Of a stretch of DNA of 64,000 nt, positions 17,875 through 26,669 are shown piece by piece. Position 1 is the stretch's first letter, and every line of letters begins with the position of its first letter. The notes beneath the pieces were generated by a model. That model was not told the DNA's origin and searched no databases. It was given only the letters and a program-made list of their open reading frames with translations. The translations under genes were made by a program, and so were the position numbers. Source of the stretch: Fidelibacterota bacterium (GTDB taxonomy: Bacteria; Fidelibacterota; Marinisomatia; Marinisomatales; TCS55); NCBI GenBank assembly GCA_029936965.1, contig JAPYRG010000004.1, positions 62,001 through 126,000 of the forward strand, read 5' to 3'.

Positions 17875-18294
17875 ATGTCACTCGAAGGAACAAAAACTCA
17901 TGAAAATCTAAAGGCAGCATTTGCTGGTGAATCACAAGCAAACAGAAGGTACTTATATTTTGCTCGCCAGGCTGATATTGAAGGATATCCTGAAGCAGCA
18001 GGTATTTTTAAAAATACTGCTGATGGTGAAACTGGACATGCATTTGGCCATTTAGAGTTTATGGAAAACAATGGAGGAGGAGATCCAGCTACTGGACTTA
18101 AAATAGGAGACACATCTTTGAACTTAAAAGCTGCAGTACAAGGTGAAACGTATGAGTATACTGAAATGTATCCTGGTTTTGCTGCAACCGCTCGTGAAGA
18201 AGGATTTGATGAAATCGCAGAGTGGTTTGAAACATTAGCTCGTGCTGAAAAATCTCACGCTGGAAAATTTCAAGATACGCTAGATACTTTATAA
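17875..18294 (+). CDS. rbr: Rubrerythrin, rubredoxin-less
   Basis: Diiron ferritin-like peroxidase that reduces hydrogen peroxide. The 139 residues cover only the four-helix domain: Glu ligands in [11 protein letters not shown], ExxH in GETGHAFGH, the extra Glu in QGETYEYTE, and the second ExxH in AEKSHAGKF. The C-terminal rubredoxin found in classical rubrerythrin (about 190 residues) is missing, so electrons must come from another protein; the adjacent Fe-S oxidoreductase or zinc-ribbon peptide are candidates. AAGGAGA at 17863-17869 is one of the strongest ribosome-binding sites in the window, suggesting high expression. Confidence 0.95.
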   Translation: MSLEGTKTHENLKAAFAGESQANRRYLYFARQADIEGYPEAAGIFKNTADGETGHAFGHLEFMENNGGGDPATGLKIGDTSLNLKAAVQGETYEYTEMYPGFAATAREEGFDEIAEWFETLARAEKSHAGKFQDTLDTL

Positions 18295-18301
18295 ATCAAT
18301 C

Positions 18302-18337
18302 GGTTGAATATTGAACTTTAAGGTTTGATATTCAACC
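18302..18337 (+). other. Intergenic stem-loop after rubrerythrin
   Basis: Inverted repeat GGTTGAATAT (18302-18311) and ATATTCAACC (18328-18337), 10 perfect pairs with a 16-nt loop, in the 73-nt gap before the Fe-S oxidoreductase gene. No T-run follows, so it may act as a partial terminator or mRNA stabiliser letting rubrerythrin be made in excess of downstream genes. Confidence 0.6.
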
Positions 18338-18367
18338 CAATAACAAATACGTCCTACCTTAAACAGT

Positions 18368-19798
18368 ATGATTAACCATTCTGATATAGTAAACACGGTT
18401 TATGATATTACTGATATAAACTATTGGAATAATAATTCTCTAGAGGCTGAAATGAACCGCATATTTGATATATGTATAGGTTGCAGATTATGTTTCAATT
18501 TATGTCCATCTTTCCCATACTTATTTGATGCTGTTGATAATGCAGGTATTGAAAAAAGAAAAATAGCTGAATCTGAAGGTCGGATTCAAAAAAAGAAGGA
18601 AAGGACAGATTATCTTGATTTGCCTGAAGGGCAACAAGCTATTGAAGCTAGCATTGAAGTTGAATTTCGCGGTGAAGTAACTGATTTAGATGCTGATGAT
18701 AGGTGGAAGGTTGTAGATCTGTGTTATCAATGCAAACTATGTGATCCTGCATGTCCTTATACGCCTGATAAGGAGCATGAATTTCAATTAGACTTTCCCA
18801 AATTAATGACTCGAGCAAATGCCATACGATCCAAGATAAATGGTGTAAAGAACGTAGATAAAGTTTTATCCAATACAGATTTTATGGCAAAACTTTCTAT
18901 GTTTTTTGGACCGTTGATTAACTTAGTTAATAAGATATCTTTAGTTAGATTTTTTATGGAAAAATTAATAGGCATACATAGGAAGCGCATACTGCCAAAA
19001 TTTCAATTAAGTACTTTTGAAAAATGGTTTAAAAATCATAAATCAAACATATTAACCCCTATTGATAAAGTTGTTATTTTTGGAACATGTTTTACAAATT
19101 CTCACGATGTTAATCTAGGTATTGCTGCTGTCACTATTTTAGAGCATAATAATATTGAATGTGTATTCCCTTCTCAACAATGTTGTGGGGCGCCACATTT
19201 AAGCCCAGGGGATTTTATTGGCTTTAAAAATCAAGCTATTCCAAATGTTAATGAATTAATTAAATGGGTGGATAGGGGCTATAAGATTATTGTTACTGGT
19301 CCACCAACTTGTAGTTTAACAATAAAAAAAGAATATCCTGATTATCTTGAATACAGTGAAAAAATAAATAAAATATCCGATAATACTTTTGATATATCTG
19401 AATATCTTTATTTATTGCACAAAGATGATAAATTGAAATTAGATTTTAATAATGAGGTAGGAACGATTAATTATCATGTTAGCTGCCATTTAAAAGCTCA
19501 GAAAATAGGTTTTAAAGGACGGGATCTCTTAAGGCTTGTGCCAAATACAAAGATTAATATGGTAAATAGATGCAGTGGCATGGATGGAGGTTGGGGTATG
19601 AAAGCAGAATATTTTGATGATTCCATGAAAGTTGCTGAACGATGTGTGAATGATCTTAATCAAAAAGAATCTGATAATATTTGTTCAGATTGCGCACTGG
19701 CAAGTCATCAATTAAATCAAGCTAGTGATGGTGAGATTATGCCTTCACATCCCATAATTGAATTATATAATGCTTATGGTTTTAAATCATTAAAATAA
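18368..19798 (+). CDS. GlpC/HdrD-like Fe-S oxidoreductase
   Basis: Cytoplasmic or membrane-associated electron-transfer protein of 476 residues. The N-terminus carries two 4Fe-4S ferredoxin motifs, CIGCRLCFNLCP and CYQCKLCDPACP. The C-terminal half holds two CCG-type (heterodisulfide-reductase) modules: QQCCGAPH with upstream CFTN, and VSCHLKAQ to RCSGMDGGWG. This architecture is that of GlpC/HdrD-like subunits. Its place between rubrerythrin and DUF3501 is a known conserved neighbourhood, so it probably delivers electrons to rubrerythrin; the donor quinone or thiol is unknown. A glycerol-3-phosphate role is unlikely without glpAB. Confidence 0.9.
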   Translation: MINHSDIVNTVYDITDINYWNNNSLEAEMNRIFDICIGCRLCFNLCPSFPYLFDAVDNAGIEKRKIAESEGRIQKKKERTDYLDLPEGQQAIEASIEVEFRGEVTDLDADDRWKVVDLCYQCKLCDPACPYTPDKEHEFQLDFPKLMTRANAIRSKINGVKNVDKVLSNTDFMAKLSMFFGPLINLVNKISLVRFFMEKLIGIHRKRILPKFQLSTFEKWFKNHKSNILTPIDKVVIFGTCFTNSHDVNLGIAAVTILEHNNIECVFPSQQCCGAPHLSPGDFIGFKNQAIPNVNELIKWVDRGYKIIVTGPPTCSLTIKKEYPDYLEYSEKINKISDNTFDISEYLYLLHKDDKLKLDFNNEVGTINYHVSCHLKAQKIGFKGRDLLRLVPNTKINMVNRCSGMDGGWGMKAEYFDDSMKVAERCVNDLNQKESDNICSDCALASHQLNQASDGEIMPSHPIIELYNAYGFKSLK

Positions 19799-19806
19799 AG
19801 AAATGA

Positions 19807-20391
19807 GTGAATATGTTAAAACGGTCTGATTTGATGAATATTATTGAATATGAGAAAGTTCGAAAGAAATATCGTAAAGATATAATCTTATATAAAAAAA
19901 ATAGAAGAATAAAACTTGGACCAAATATCACAATAACCTTTGAAAATATAAAAACAATAAAATTTCAAATTCAAGAGATGATGAGAGCTGAGAGAATGGT
20001 TCATGATCATCAGATTCAAGAAGAATTAGATATTTATAACTCCTTACTTCCTCCAAAGAATGGTTTAAGTGCCACACTATTTATTGAAGTAACTGAACAA
20101 ACAAAAATTAAAAAAGTGTTAAATCAATTTATTGGTCTCACTGAAGGTAATAATCTGTTTTTTCAAATTTATAATGAAAAGGTATTTTCACAATTTGAGA
20201 AGGGGAGGGAAGAAAAAGATAAAATTAGCTCAGTTCATTATATTAGTTTTATTTTTGATGCGGTTGCGAAACAAAATTTCTTAGATAAAGGTAGAGAAAT
20301 TTCTTTATGTGTTTCCTATAATAATTATGATTTTTCAGAGTTAATTTCATCTAAAATGCATTTATTATTAGTTGATGATTTGAATCTTTGA
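19807..20391 (+). CDS. DUF3501 family protein
   Basis: Conserved protein of unknown function, about 194 residues. DUF3501 hallmarks are visible: IEYEKVRKKYRKDI, KKNRRIKLGPNITITFEN, IKFQIQEMMRAERM, and ELDIYNSLLPP followed by LSATLFIE. The start is either GTG 19807 or ATG 19813; both fit the spacing after the Fe-S gene (8 or 14 nt). DUF3501 genes usually accompany rubrerythrin and a GlpC-like Fe-S protein, as here, so it probably takes part in the same peroxide-reduction chain. No metal-ligand pattern or membrane helix is obvious. Confidence 0.88.
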   Translation: MNMLKRSDLMNIIEYEKVRKKYRKDIILYKKNRRIKLGPNITITFENIKTIKFQIQEMMRAERMVHDHQIQEELDIYNSLLPPKNGLSATLFIEVTEQTKIKKVLNQFIGLTEGNNLFFQIYNEKVFSQFEKGREEKDKISSVHYISFIFDAVAKQNFLDKGREISLCVSYNNYDFSELISSKMHLLLVDDLNL

Positions 20392-20437
20392 TTTCTTTTT
20401 TATTACTTATTAATATCTCACAATTAAAGGAGGCTTT

Positions 20438-21220
20438 ATGGAGTTAATACATCCCTTATTCAAATGGTTGCATATAATTGCCGGAATCGCTTGGATAGGT
20501 TTACTATATTTTTTCAACTGGATAAATGGACATTTTGCTGCAACTCTTGATGCAGGGTCAAAGAAGAAAGTAGTTCCAGAGTTAATGCCCCGCGCTCTTT
20601 ATTGGTTTCGCTGGGGGGCAGCTTGGACTTGGGTAACTGGTGTTGTTTTATTGCTTGTCGTATTTTATCATGGCGGATTAACCTTTGATGATGGCGATTG
20701 GAGCATGAGTGCTTATGTAATGTTAGCTATCACATTTTTAGGTGTCTTTTTATATGATGCATTATACAAAACAGGGCTGTCTGGAAATGTGCGGGTTATA
20801 ACAGTTATTAGTTTTGTTTTGATTGGAATAGTTGTGTATCTAATGAAGGAATGGGCTGGATTTAGTTACCGATCTTTTAATATTCATTTAGGTGCTTTGC
20901 TTGGCACAAATATGGCGTTTAATGTATGGTATCGTATTTGGCCAGCACAGCAACAAATTATATCGGCTATTAAAAATGGAGATGCACCTGATGGGGAGCT
21001 AGTTGCATTAGCAGGTTTACGATCAAAGCATAATACGTATATGTCTGTCCCACTTTTATGGACAATGATTAACCAGCATCATGCAGCTGGTGTTTTGAGC
21101 GGTGGCAACTTTGGAGTAACAGATGGAACAAATTGGGTTCCATTAATGGTAATGGTTGCTTTGGGTTGGCATGTGGTTTGGCAACTTTATAAGAAATCAG
21201 GTAAAGTACAGGGAATGTAG
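20438..21220 (+). CDS. PuuD-like membrane protein (urate oxidase N-terminal domain)
   Basis: Integral membrane protein of 260 residues with about seven or eight helices. It matches the membrane domain found at the N-terminus of PuuD urate hydroxylase, with HPLFKWLHIIAGIAWIG, RWGAAWTWVTG, NIHLGALLGTNMAFNVW and RSKHNTYMSVPLLW. Conserved His residues could bind haem. The C-terminal cytochrome c domain of PuuD is absent, and no purine genes are nearby, so urate oxidation is doubtful. A perfect AAAGGAGG (20426-20433) gives strong translation, and a terminator follows. Similar stand-alone proteins are common in marine bacteria with no assigned role. Confidence 0.83.
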   Translation: MELIHPLFKWLHIIAGIAWIGLLYFFNWINGHFAATLDAGSKKKVVPELMPRALYWFRWGAAWTWVTGVVLLLVVFYHGGLTFDDGDWSMSAYVMLAITFLGVFLYDALYKTGLSGNVRVITVISFVLIGIVVYLMKEWAGFSYRSFNIHLGALLGTNMAFNVWYRIWPAQQQIISAIKNGDAPDGELVALAGLRSKHNTYMSVPLLWTMINQHHAAGVLSGGNFGVTDGTNWVPLMVMVALGWHVVWQLYKKSGKVQGM

Positions 21221-21246
21221 TATTTCCTATCACCCATATTAATATG

Positions 21247-21279
21247 AACCCCTGGATTGTTATGATTCAGGGGTTTTTT
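21247..21279 (+). terminator. Rho-independent terminator after the PuuD-like gene
   Basis: Stem AACCCCTG (21247-21254) pairs with CAGGGGTT (21268-21275), extended inward by two more pairs, and is followed by an unbroken T-run. It isolates the upstream gene from the RND exporter gene. Confidence 0.92.
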
Positions 21280-21352
21280 ATATTATTTGCCATACTTGAT
21301 TTAGAAGAATTTTGTAAAATCCTTCCCATTCTTCTACAATAATATTTATTAG

Positions 21353-23644
21353 ATGAAAACAATTTTACAAAAATTGATTAGTATCATTTTGGATCACCCC
21401 AGATGGATAATTGCACTTACAGCGTTCATTACTGTAGTGATGATTTCTTTCGCTATCCAATTAAAAATGAACTTTTCAATTGAGGAACTTTTTGCTATTA
21501 ATGATCCAAATGTAGAAAAATATTTTGATTTTTTAGAAGAATTTGATCGTGAGGATAATCTTATTTTGTTAATGTATGAATGTGAGGATCCTTTTTCTTA
21601 TGAGAACCTTAAACTTAATAAATCATTAATTGAAAAATTTGAAACTATTAAAGGGATTGATGAAGTTACAGGTTTATCAAATTTAGAAATATTCACGGAC
21701 GGTGAGGTTGAATTATTACGATCCGTTTATCCTTATATACCCCAATCAACAGATTCATTATTTGATGCAAAAAAACGTATTACCTCTTCTGAGTTAGTAC
21801 AAGAGACTCTGATTTCAAGAGATGGAAAATTAGCTTCAATTGCAATAGAACTAGATGAGTCATTCAATAATCATGATATGAGAGAAAGAATTATCGAAGA
21901 AATTGATGTATATCAGAATTCAGTAAATTGGAGGTGGCATCAATCAGGCCTTCCTATTCTTAGAACACGATACGTCCAATTAATGGTTGCTGACACTATT
22001 CGATTCTTAATTCCAGTCGCAGTAATGATTGTGATTTTATTCACCGTGGTATTTCGTTCATGGTTAGCATTACTGGTACCAATGTCTATTATTATAATGG
22101 TAGTTATCTGGACGATTGGTTTAATGGTTACATTAAATATTGATTTCAATATTATGACATATATTATTCCTACATTGTTATTTATAATTGGAATTGGTGA
22201 TTCTGTCCATTTTTTTGTTAAATATTTTGGTACTTTATCTGATGTTAAGGATAAAAAAAAGGCATTATCTCAAACATTAGAAAAAATTGGAACAGCAATT
22301 TTTCTTACTTCTATTACTACTAGTATCGGATTTGGTTCTTTAATTAGGTCAAATATTGATATTGTTAGACAATTTGGCATGATGACAGCAGCTGGCGTTA
22401 TGTTTGCTTTTATTTTAACCGTAACATATTTACCAGCTATGATAATGTTGTGCAAACAGACCCCAATCAAAAAATTGAAATCATATTCTTTAGGATTTAG
22501 AATAAATATATTAAAGGGATTTATAAACCTGGTTAGATCCTATCCCAAACCCATAATTATTTTCACCTTTTTCTTTGCTATTATTTCAGTTATAGGAGCA
22601 TCCAAAATAAATAGTCACAATTCATTAATGGATGATTTGAAGCCTGGAACAAATCTATATGATGATATAATGATAGCTGAGAAAAGAATGGGTTCAATTC
22701 TTCCTTTAGAAATAATTGTAAGTATAAATACCCCTAACCTATCTGAAGTAAATGATATAAGAGATCCAGTATTTTTACAACACTTAGATATGTTACAACA
22801 ATATATATCAAGTGTTGATGATATAGGAAAAATGATATCTATGGTAGATCATATTAAAGAATTTAATCGTGCAATGAATGATGGAAACAATAAATATTAT
22901 ACTATTCCATCTTCTAGGTCAGCAATTACACAAACAATTTTGATATATGGAGATAAATTCAATTCATTAATTAATTTTGATTATTCAAAGTCTAGAATAA
23001 CTGGAAGAGTAAAAGATATTAACTCTAAAAGGGCTTCTGAGATTAAAAAAGATATATACAACTTTGTAGAAAATAAGATGCCAGATTATATGAAAGTTGA
23101 AATAACAGGAACTACATTTTTAGCCTTAGCAACGAATGATTATTTAGTAAGTGATTTAACCACTAGTTTTGTTGCTGCTTTCATACTAATTACATTTGTT
23201 ATGATAATTTTGTTTAAGTCTGTACCTATTACATTAATATCTATAATACCAAATATAATTCCAATGCTTGCGATGGCTGCAATAATGGGATATTTTGATA
23301 TTATACTTCGACCACCAACGGCCATGACATTTGCTGTAGCCTTTGGAATAGCAGTTGATGATACGATTCATTATTTAACTAGGTATAGGATGGAATTGCC
23401 AGCACATAAATGGAATTACAGAATGGCCAATGATAAAACTATAATGACGACAGGGCTTGCAATGATTACAACTACAGGAATTTTAGTGACAGGATTCTTA
23501 GTCTTAACTTTTTCTAGTTTTACACCAACTGCAGATTTTGGATTGCTAGCAGCTCTAACAATTTTTATTGCATTAATTTGTGATTTGACATTTCTTCCTG
23601 CATTACTTGGCCTGATGAAACCAAAGATATATAAAGATGAATAA
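21353..23644 (+). CDS. RND/MMPL superfamily exporter
   Basis: Inner-membrane exporter of 763 residues built from two homologous halves. Each half has one helix, a large periplasmic loop, then five helices with a sterol-sensing-like domain. Diagnostic stretches are FRSWLALLVPMSII, GIGDSVHFFVKYF with the relay Asp in the first half and AFGIAVDDTIHYLTRYR in the second. This is the HpnN/MmpL-like branch, whose known members move lipids, hopanoids or hydrophobic molecules. It stands alone, without membrane-fusion or outer-membrane partner genes, also typical of the branch. The substrate is unknown. Confidence 0.9.
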   Translation: MKTILQKLISIILDHPRWIIALTAFITVVMISFAIQLKMNFSIEELFAINDPNVEKYFDFLEEFDREDNLILLMYECEDPFSYENLKLNKSLIEKFETIKGIDEVTGLSNLEIFTDGEVELLRSVYPYIPQSTDSLFDAKKRITSSELVQETLISRDGKLASIAIELDESFNNHDMRERIIEEIDVYQNSVNWRWHQSGLPILRTRYVQLMVADTIRFLIPVAVMIVILFTVVFRSWLALLVPMSIIIMVVIWTIGLMVTLNIDFNIMTYIIPTLLFIIGIGDSVHFFVKYFGTLSDVKDKKKALSQTLEKIGTAIFLTSITTSIGFGSLIRSNIDIVRQFGMMTAAGVMFAFILTVTYLPAMIMLCKQTPIKKLKSYSLGFRINILKGFINLVRSYPKPIIIFTFFFAIISVIGASKINSHNSLMDDLKPGTNLYDDIMIAEKRMGSILPLEIIVSINTPNLSEVNDIRDPVFLQHLDMLQQYISSVDDIGKMISMVDHIKEFNRAMNDGNNKYYTIPSSRSAITQTILIYGDKFNSLINFDYSKSRITGRVKDINSKRASEIKKDIYNFVENKMPDYMKVEITGTTFLALATNDYLVSDLTTSFVAAFILITFVMIILFKSVPITLISIIPNIIPMLAMAAIMGYFDIILRPPTAMTFAVAFGIAVDDTIHYLTRYRMELPAHKWNYRMANDKTIMTTGLAMITTTGILVTGFLVLTFSSFTPTADFGLLAALTIFIALICDLTFLPALLGLMKPKIYKDE

Positions 23645-23777
23645 ATTTATATTTAAAAAAATAAAAAATAAAAAATAATAACCTTCATTTTTATTAAATA
23701 AAACTTTTCTTTAAATTCGATCAACATTATTTATTGTATTCCGAGGTATTTATCAAGTTTGGGGGAAAATCTATCAT

Positions 23778-24206
23778 ATGAAATGGAATAAAGATACGTT
23801 TATGAATGACATGCGTGAAAAATGCAGTCGTGAAATAGCAAAAATTGGAAATAGTATCTGTGAATTTTCAGAAAAACATGCTACAGATATTTCTTGGGGA
23901 AGAGGTAATGACCATGGCACATTGACTTATAGGTGTGATTCTGATTTTGGATTATTACCATTATTTCACATGACAAGTGAGGGCCAATTAAATCTGCAAA
24001 TAAATTTTCTTAGAAGTAAAAATGTTACTAAGCAAGTTTTAAGAGATATAACGGTAAAACTTGAATCAATATTTCTTGTCGAATTTGATGAAGAAATGTA
24101 TCCAACAGATACATTTGAGCCAATGAATGAATTATTTCATACATCAAATCAAGTAGAAAAATTTCTTAAAACAATTGAAGGTTGTACATACCGATTAAAA
24201 CAATAA
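23778..24206 (+). CDS. Hypothetical protein
   Basis: I do not recognise this 142-residue soluble protein. It begins with a charged helix (NDMREKCSREIAKIG), followed by a strand-rich core with WGRGNDHGTLTYR and FGLLPLFHMTSEGQLNLQINF, then C-terminal helices. The core pattern (WG, then G-T, then a repeated hydrophobic strand) recalls small domains appended to restriction or nuclease proteins, but no catalytic motif is visible. It lies alone: a 133-nt A/T-rich gap with no clear structure precedes it and a terminator follows. Confidence 0.72.
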   Translation: MKWNKDTFMNDMREKCSREIAKIGNSICEFSEKHATDISWGRGNDHGTLTYRCDSDFGLLPLFHMTSEGQLNLQINFLRSKNVTKQVLRDITVKLESIFLVEFDEEMYPTDTFEPMNELFHTSNQVEKFLKTIEGCTYRLKQ

Positions 24207-24232
24207 GAGTTATAATAATTTCTTATATAATT

Positions 24233-24261
24233 AACCCTGCATAATTAGCAGGGTTTTTTTT
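24233..24261 (+). terminator. Rho-independent terminator
   Basis: AACCCTGC (24233-24240) pairs with GCAGGGTT (24248-24255) around a 7-nt loop, followed directly by a T-run. It ends the transcript of the 142-residue unknown gene. Confidence 0.92.
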
Positions 24262-24284
24262 ATTAAGGAATAAAGGATAATTAG

Positions 24285-24482
24285 TTGGGCTATTCTTTTT
24301 TATTAATTTCAATTATAATAATAATATTTATTATTATGGTAGTTTTAGTTAGTGTTCAACGATCAAAGAATGACCCATATAAAGATCTATCATTAGATGA
24401 ATGGAATTGTCCAGAATGTGGATTTCTTGTGCAAGTTGGTAGTAAATGTATTTATTGTGGATATATTCATAATAATATATGA
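24285..24482 (+). CDS. Small membrane-anchored zinc-ribbon protein
   Basis: A 65-residue protein with one N-terminal transmembrane helix (LLISIIIIIFIIMVVLVSV) and a C-terminal zinc ribbon, CPECGFLVQ and CIYCGYIH. The start codon is TTG at 24285, supported by AAAGGA eight nt upstream; no ATG would leave the helix intact. Its TGA overlaps the ATG of the glycosyltransferase (ATGA), so the two are translationally coupled. The role is unknown; the topology puts the ribbon on one face of the membrane. Confidence 0.7.
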   Translation: MGYSFLLISIIIIIFIIMVVLVSVQRSKNDPYKDLSLDEWNCPECGFLVQVGSKCIYCGYIHNNI

Positions 24483-25333
24483 AAAATAATCAAAACGCTG
24501 TTAGCGTAATAATTCCTGTATTTAACAGAGCAAAGCTAATTTATCGTTCTATTAATTCTGTGATAAATCAAACATATCCAGTAAATGAAATTATTGTTAT
24601 TGATGACGGTTCGAAAGATGGCACATATGATCTGGTAAAAAGAGATTTTCCTCAAGTTATTTTGACACATCAAGAAAATAAGGGTGTGAGTACTGCTAGA
24701 AATGTAGGAATTAAGTTAGCCAAAAGTAAATGGATAGCCTTTTTAGATTCAGATGATGAATGGCTACCTAAAAAAGTGGAAAAACAAATAAATTTATTAA
24801 ATACAAACTTTTCGTATAAAATTTGCCATACCGATGAAGTTTGGATTCGTAATCAAGTACGAGTAAACCCAATGAAAAAACATAGAAAATATGGTGGAGA
24901 TATATATAATAAATGTTTACCATTATGTGTTATTTCCCCTTCTTCAATTATCATACATAAAGATATATTTAATAATGTCGGTTTATTTGATGAAAGTCTA
25001 CCTGTTTGTGAAGATTATGATATGTGGTTGAGAATTTGTTCAAAATATAGTGTTCTATATTTGGATCAAAAATTAATAAATAAATTTGGTGGACATGATG
25101 ATCAATTATCTAAGAAATATTGGGGGATGGATTTATATCGAGTAATAGCACTAGAAAAAATGATTGATAATCCTAATATAAATAATAAAGATCGAATGGC
25201 TACAATCAATATGGCCATTAATAAAGTAAAAATTCTACAAAAAGGGTATATAAAACATGATCATAAAAAAGAAGCACAAGTAATGTCGACGAAATTAATA
25301 AAATTGGCATCCCTAAATGAAAAATATATCTAA
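24479..25333 (+). CDS. Family 2 glycosyltransferase
   Basis: GT-A fold transferase using a nucleotide sugar. Motifs in order: VSVIIPVFNRAKL, IIVIDDGSKDGT, NKGVSTARNVG, and the metal-binding FLDSDDEW; the acceptor half contains LPVCEDYDMWLR. The 284-residue protein has no transmembrane helix. It overlaps the small zinc-ribbon gene at its start and the deiminase gene by 17 nt at its end. No other polysaccharide genes are adjacent, so the acceptor cannot be named. Confidence 0.92.
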   Translation: MKNNQNAVSVIIPVFNRAKLIYRSINSVINQTYPVNEIIVIDDGSKDGTYDLVKRDFPQVILTHQENKGVSTARNVGIKLAKSKWIAFLDSDDEWLPKKVEKQINLLNTNFSYKICHTDEVWIRNQVRVNPMKKHRKYGGDIYNKCLPLCVISPSSIIIHKDIFNNVGLFDESLPVCEDYDMWLRICSKYSVLYLDQKLINKFGGHDDQLSKKYWGMDLYRVIALEKMIDNPNINNKDRMATINMAINKVKILQKGYIKHDHKKEAQVMSTKLIKLASLNEKYI

Positions 25334-26663
25334 AGCAATATTTAATCCTTATAAAATGATAGTTCTATTATTTTTTATGCTGGGTTCATTATTATTTGGT
25401 CAATCCTTACCACATAATTTGTCTGAAGATGAGAAAAAAAGGTTAGACGAAATCGGTATAAATCGTACGGTTACAGATCCGCCAGATGGTATTTTATATG
25501 CACCTGCAGAATTTGATACAGTGGCTGGGATCCTATTTGCCTGGGAAGCCTATTCAACTTTGTTAACGGATTTGATTAAAGAAGTTGCTGAAGATGATAC
25601 TGCCTGGGTTGTTGTTGATAATTCAACTGAGCAGAATTCGGTATACAACACTCTTACTAATGCAAATGTAAATATGGATCATGTTATTTTTGAAGTTGCA
25701 CCTACTAATTCAGTTTGGATACGAGATTATGGACCTTGGTGGATCTATGAGCCGGGGGATAGAAGAGAGATTATTGATCTGACATATAATAGACCCCGCC
25801 CTCAAGATGATTCTTTTCCTGAATTGTTTGCAGAAAGCTTCGGAGTTAATTATTATGGTTTGGATTTAGTTGAAGCTGGCGGGAACATGCTCTTAGATGG
25901 GAAAGGAGCAGTAATAGTTTCAGACGTAATTTTTGATGCTTCCCAGGGTTTTGACCCTAATCTTACTGAAGATCAGCTTAGTCAGTATTTTTTAGATTAT
26001 TATGGAGTGCACAAAGTGATAATCGCTCCTCATCTAATTAATGATGGTACTGGACATATTGATATGTTTGTAAAAATAATTAATGATTCAACAATTGTTG
26101 TTGGTGAGTATGAAAATCAATCTGCTGGTTATCCAGGCAATTATGACCTATGCAATCAAGTAGCAAATCAACTTACAAATGAGACGAATGGAGATGGAAA
26201 ATCATTTAATGTAATTCGTATGCCAATGCCTCCATATAGTAATGGTATAACCTATACATATGTTAATTCTCTAATAGTTAATAATAAGGTATTAGTTCCT
26301 ATCTATGGATTTACTGATTCTTTTGCAAATGATACTGATGTGTTATCTCAATATGAAGACATTATTCCAGGTTCAGAAGCGATAGGTTTTGACTGTAATC
26401 AAATTATCCCAGCAAATGGGGCTATACATTGTATTGCGATGAAAGTACCCGCTATGAAAGAAATGATTTCTTGTGGTAATAACATAGGGGATGTAAACCT
26501 TGATCAGAGAATTAATATTTTTGATATTTTAAGATTAGTTGATATTGTAATGGGTTTTGTTGAACCAGAACTATGTTCTATAGAAGCTGGGGATTTGAAT
26601 ACAGATAATCAGATAACGATTATTGATGTAATTGAATTAGTATATTTAGTGATGGATTTATAA
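25317..26663 (+). CDS. Secreted agmatine/peptidylarginine deiminase with dockerin-like tail
   Basis: Exported PAD_porph-family hydrolase that would deiminate agmatine, peptidylarginine or a related guanidine. A signal peptide (about 13-29, ending LLFGQS) precedes the catalytic domain: WIRDYGPW (134-141), EAGGN, GHIDMF (246-251) and nucleophile Cys372 in GAIHCIAM, so the active site is complete. Residues 391-448 form two dockerin-type Ca-binding repeats, GDVNLDQRINIFD and GDLNTDNQITIID. The tail predicts docking to a cohesin-like partner on the cell surface. Cytoplasmic agmatine deiminases lack both the signal and the tail. An alternative ATG at 25356 would also keep the signal. Confidence 0.88.
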   Translation: MKNISKAIFNPYKMIVLLFFMLGSLLFGQSLPHNLSEDEKKRLDEIGINRTVTDPPDGILYAPAEFDTVAGILFAWEAYSTLLTDLIKEVAEDDTAWVVVDNSTEQNSVYNTLTNANVNMDHVIFEVAPTNSVWIRDYGPWWIYEPGDRREIIDLTYNRPRPQDDSFPELFAESFGVNYYGLDLVEAGGNMLLDGKGAVIVSDVIFDASQGFDPNLTEDQLSQYFLDYYGVHKVIIAPHLINDGTGHIDMFVKIINDSTIVVGEYENQSAGYPGNYDLCNQVANQLTNETNGDGKSFNVIRMPMPPYSNGITYTYVNSLIVNNKVLVPIYGFTDSFANDTDVLSQYEDIIPGSEAIGFDCNQIIPANGAIHCIAMKVPAMKEMISCGNNIGDVNLDQRINIFDILRLVDIVMGFVEPELCSIEAGDLNTDNQITIIDVIELVYLVMDL

Positions 26664-26669
26664 CCCAAA

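Noticed and set aside
20438-21220. Urate degradation function
   Set aside because: No cytochrome c domain and no purine genes in the window.
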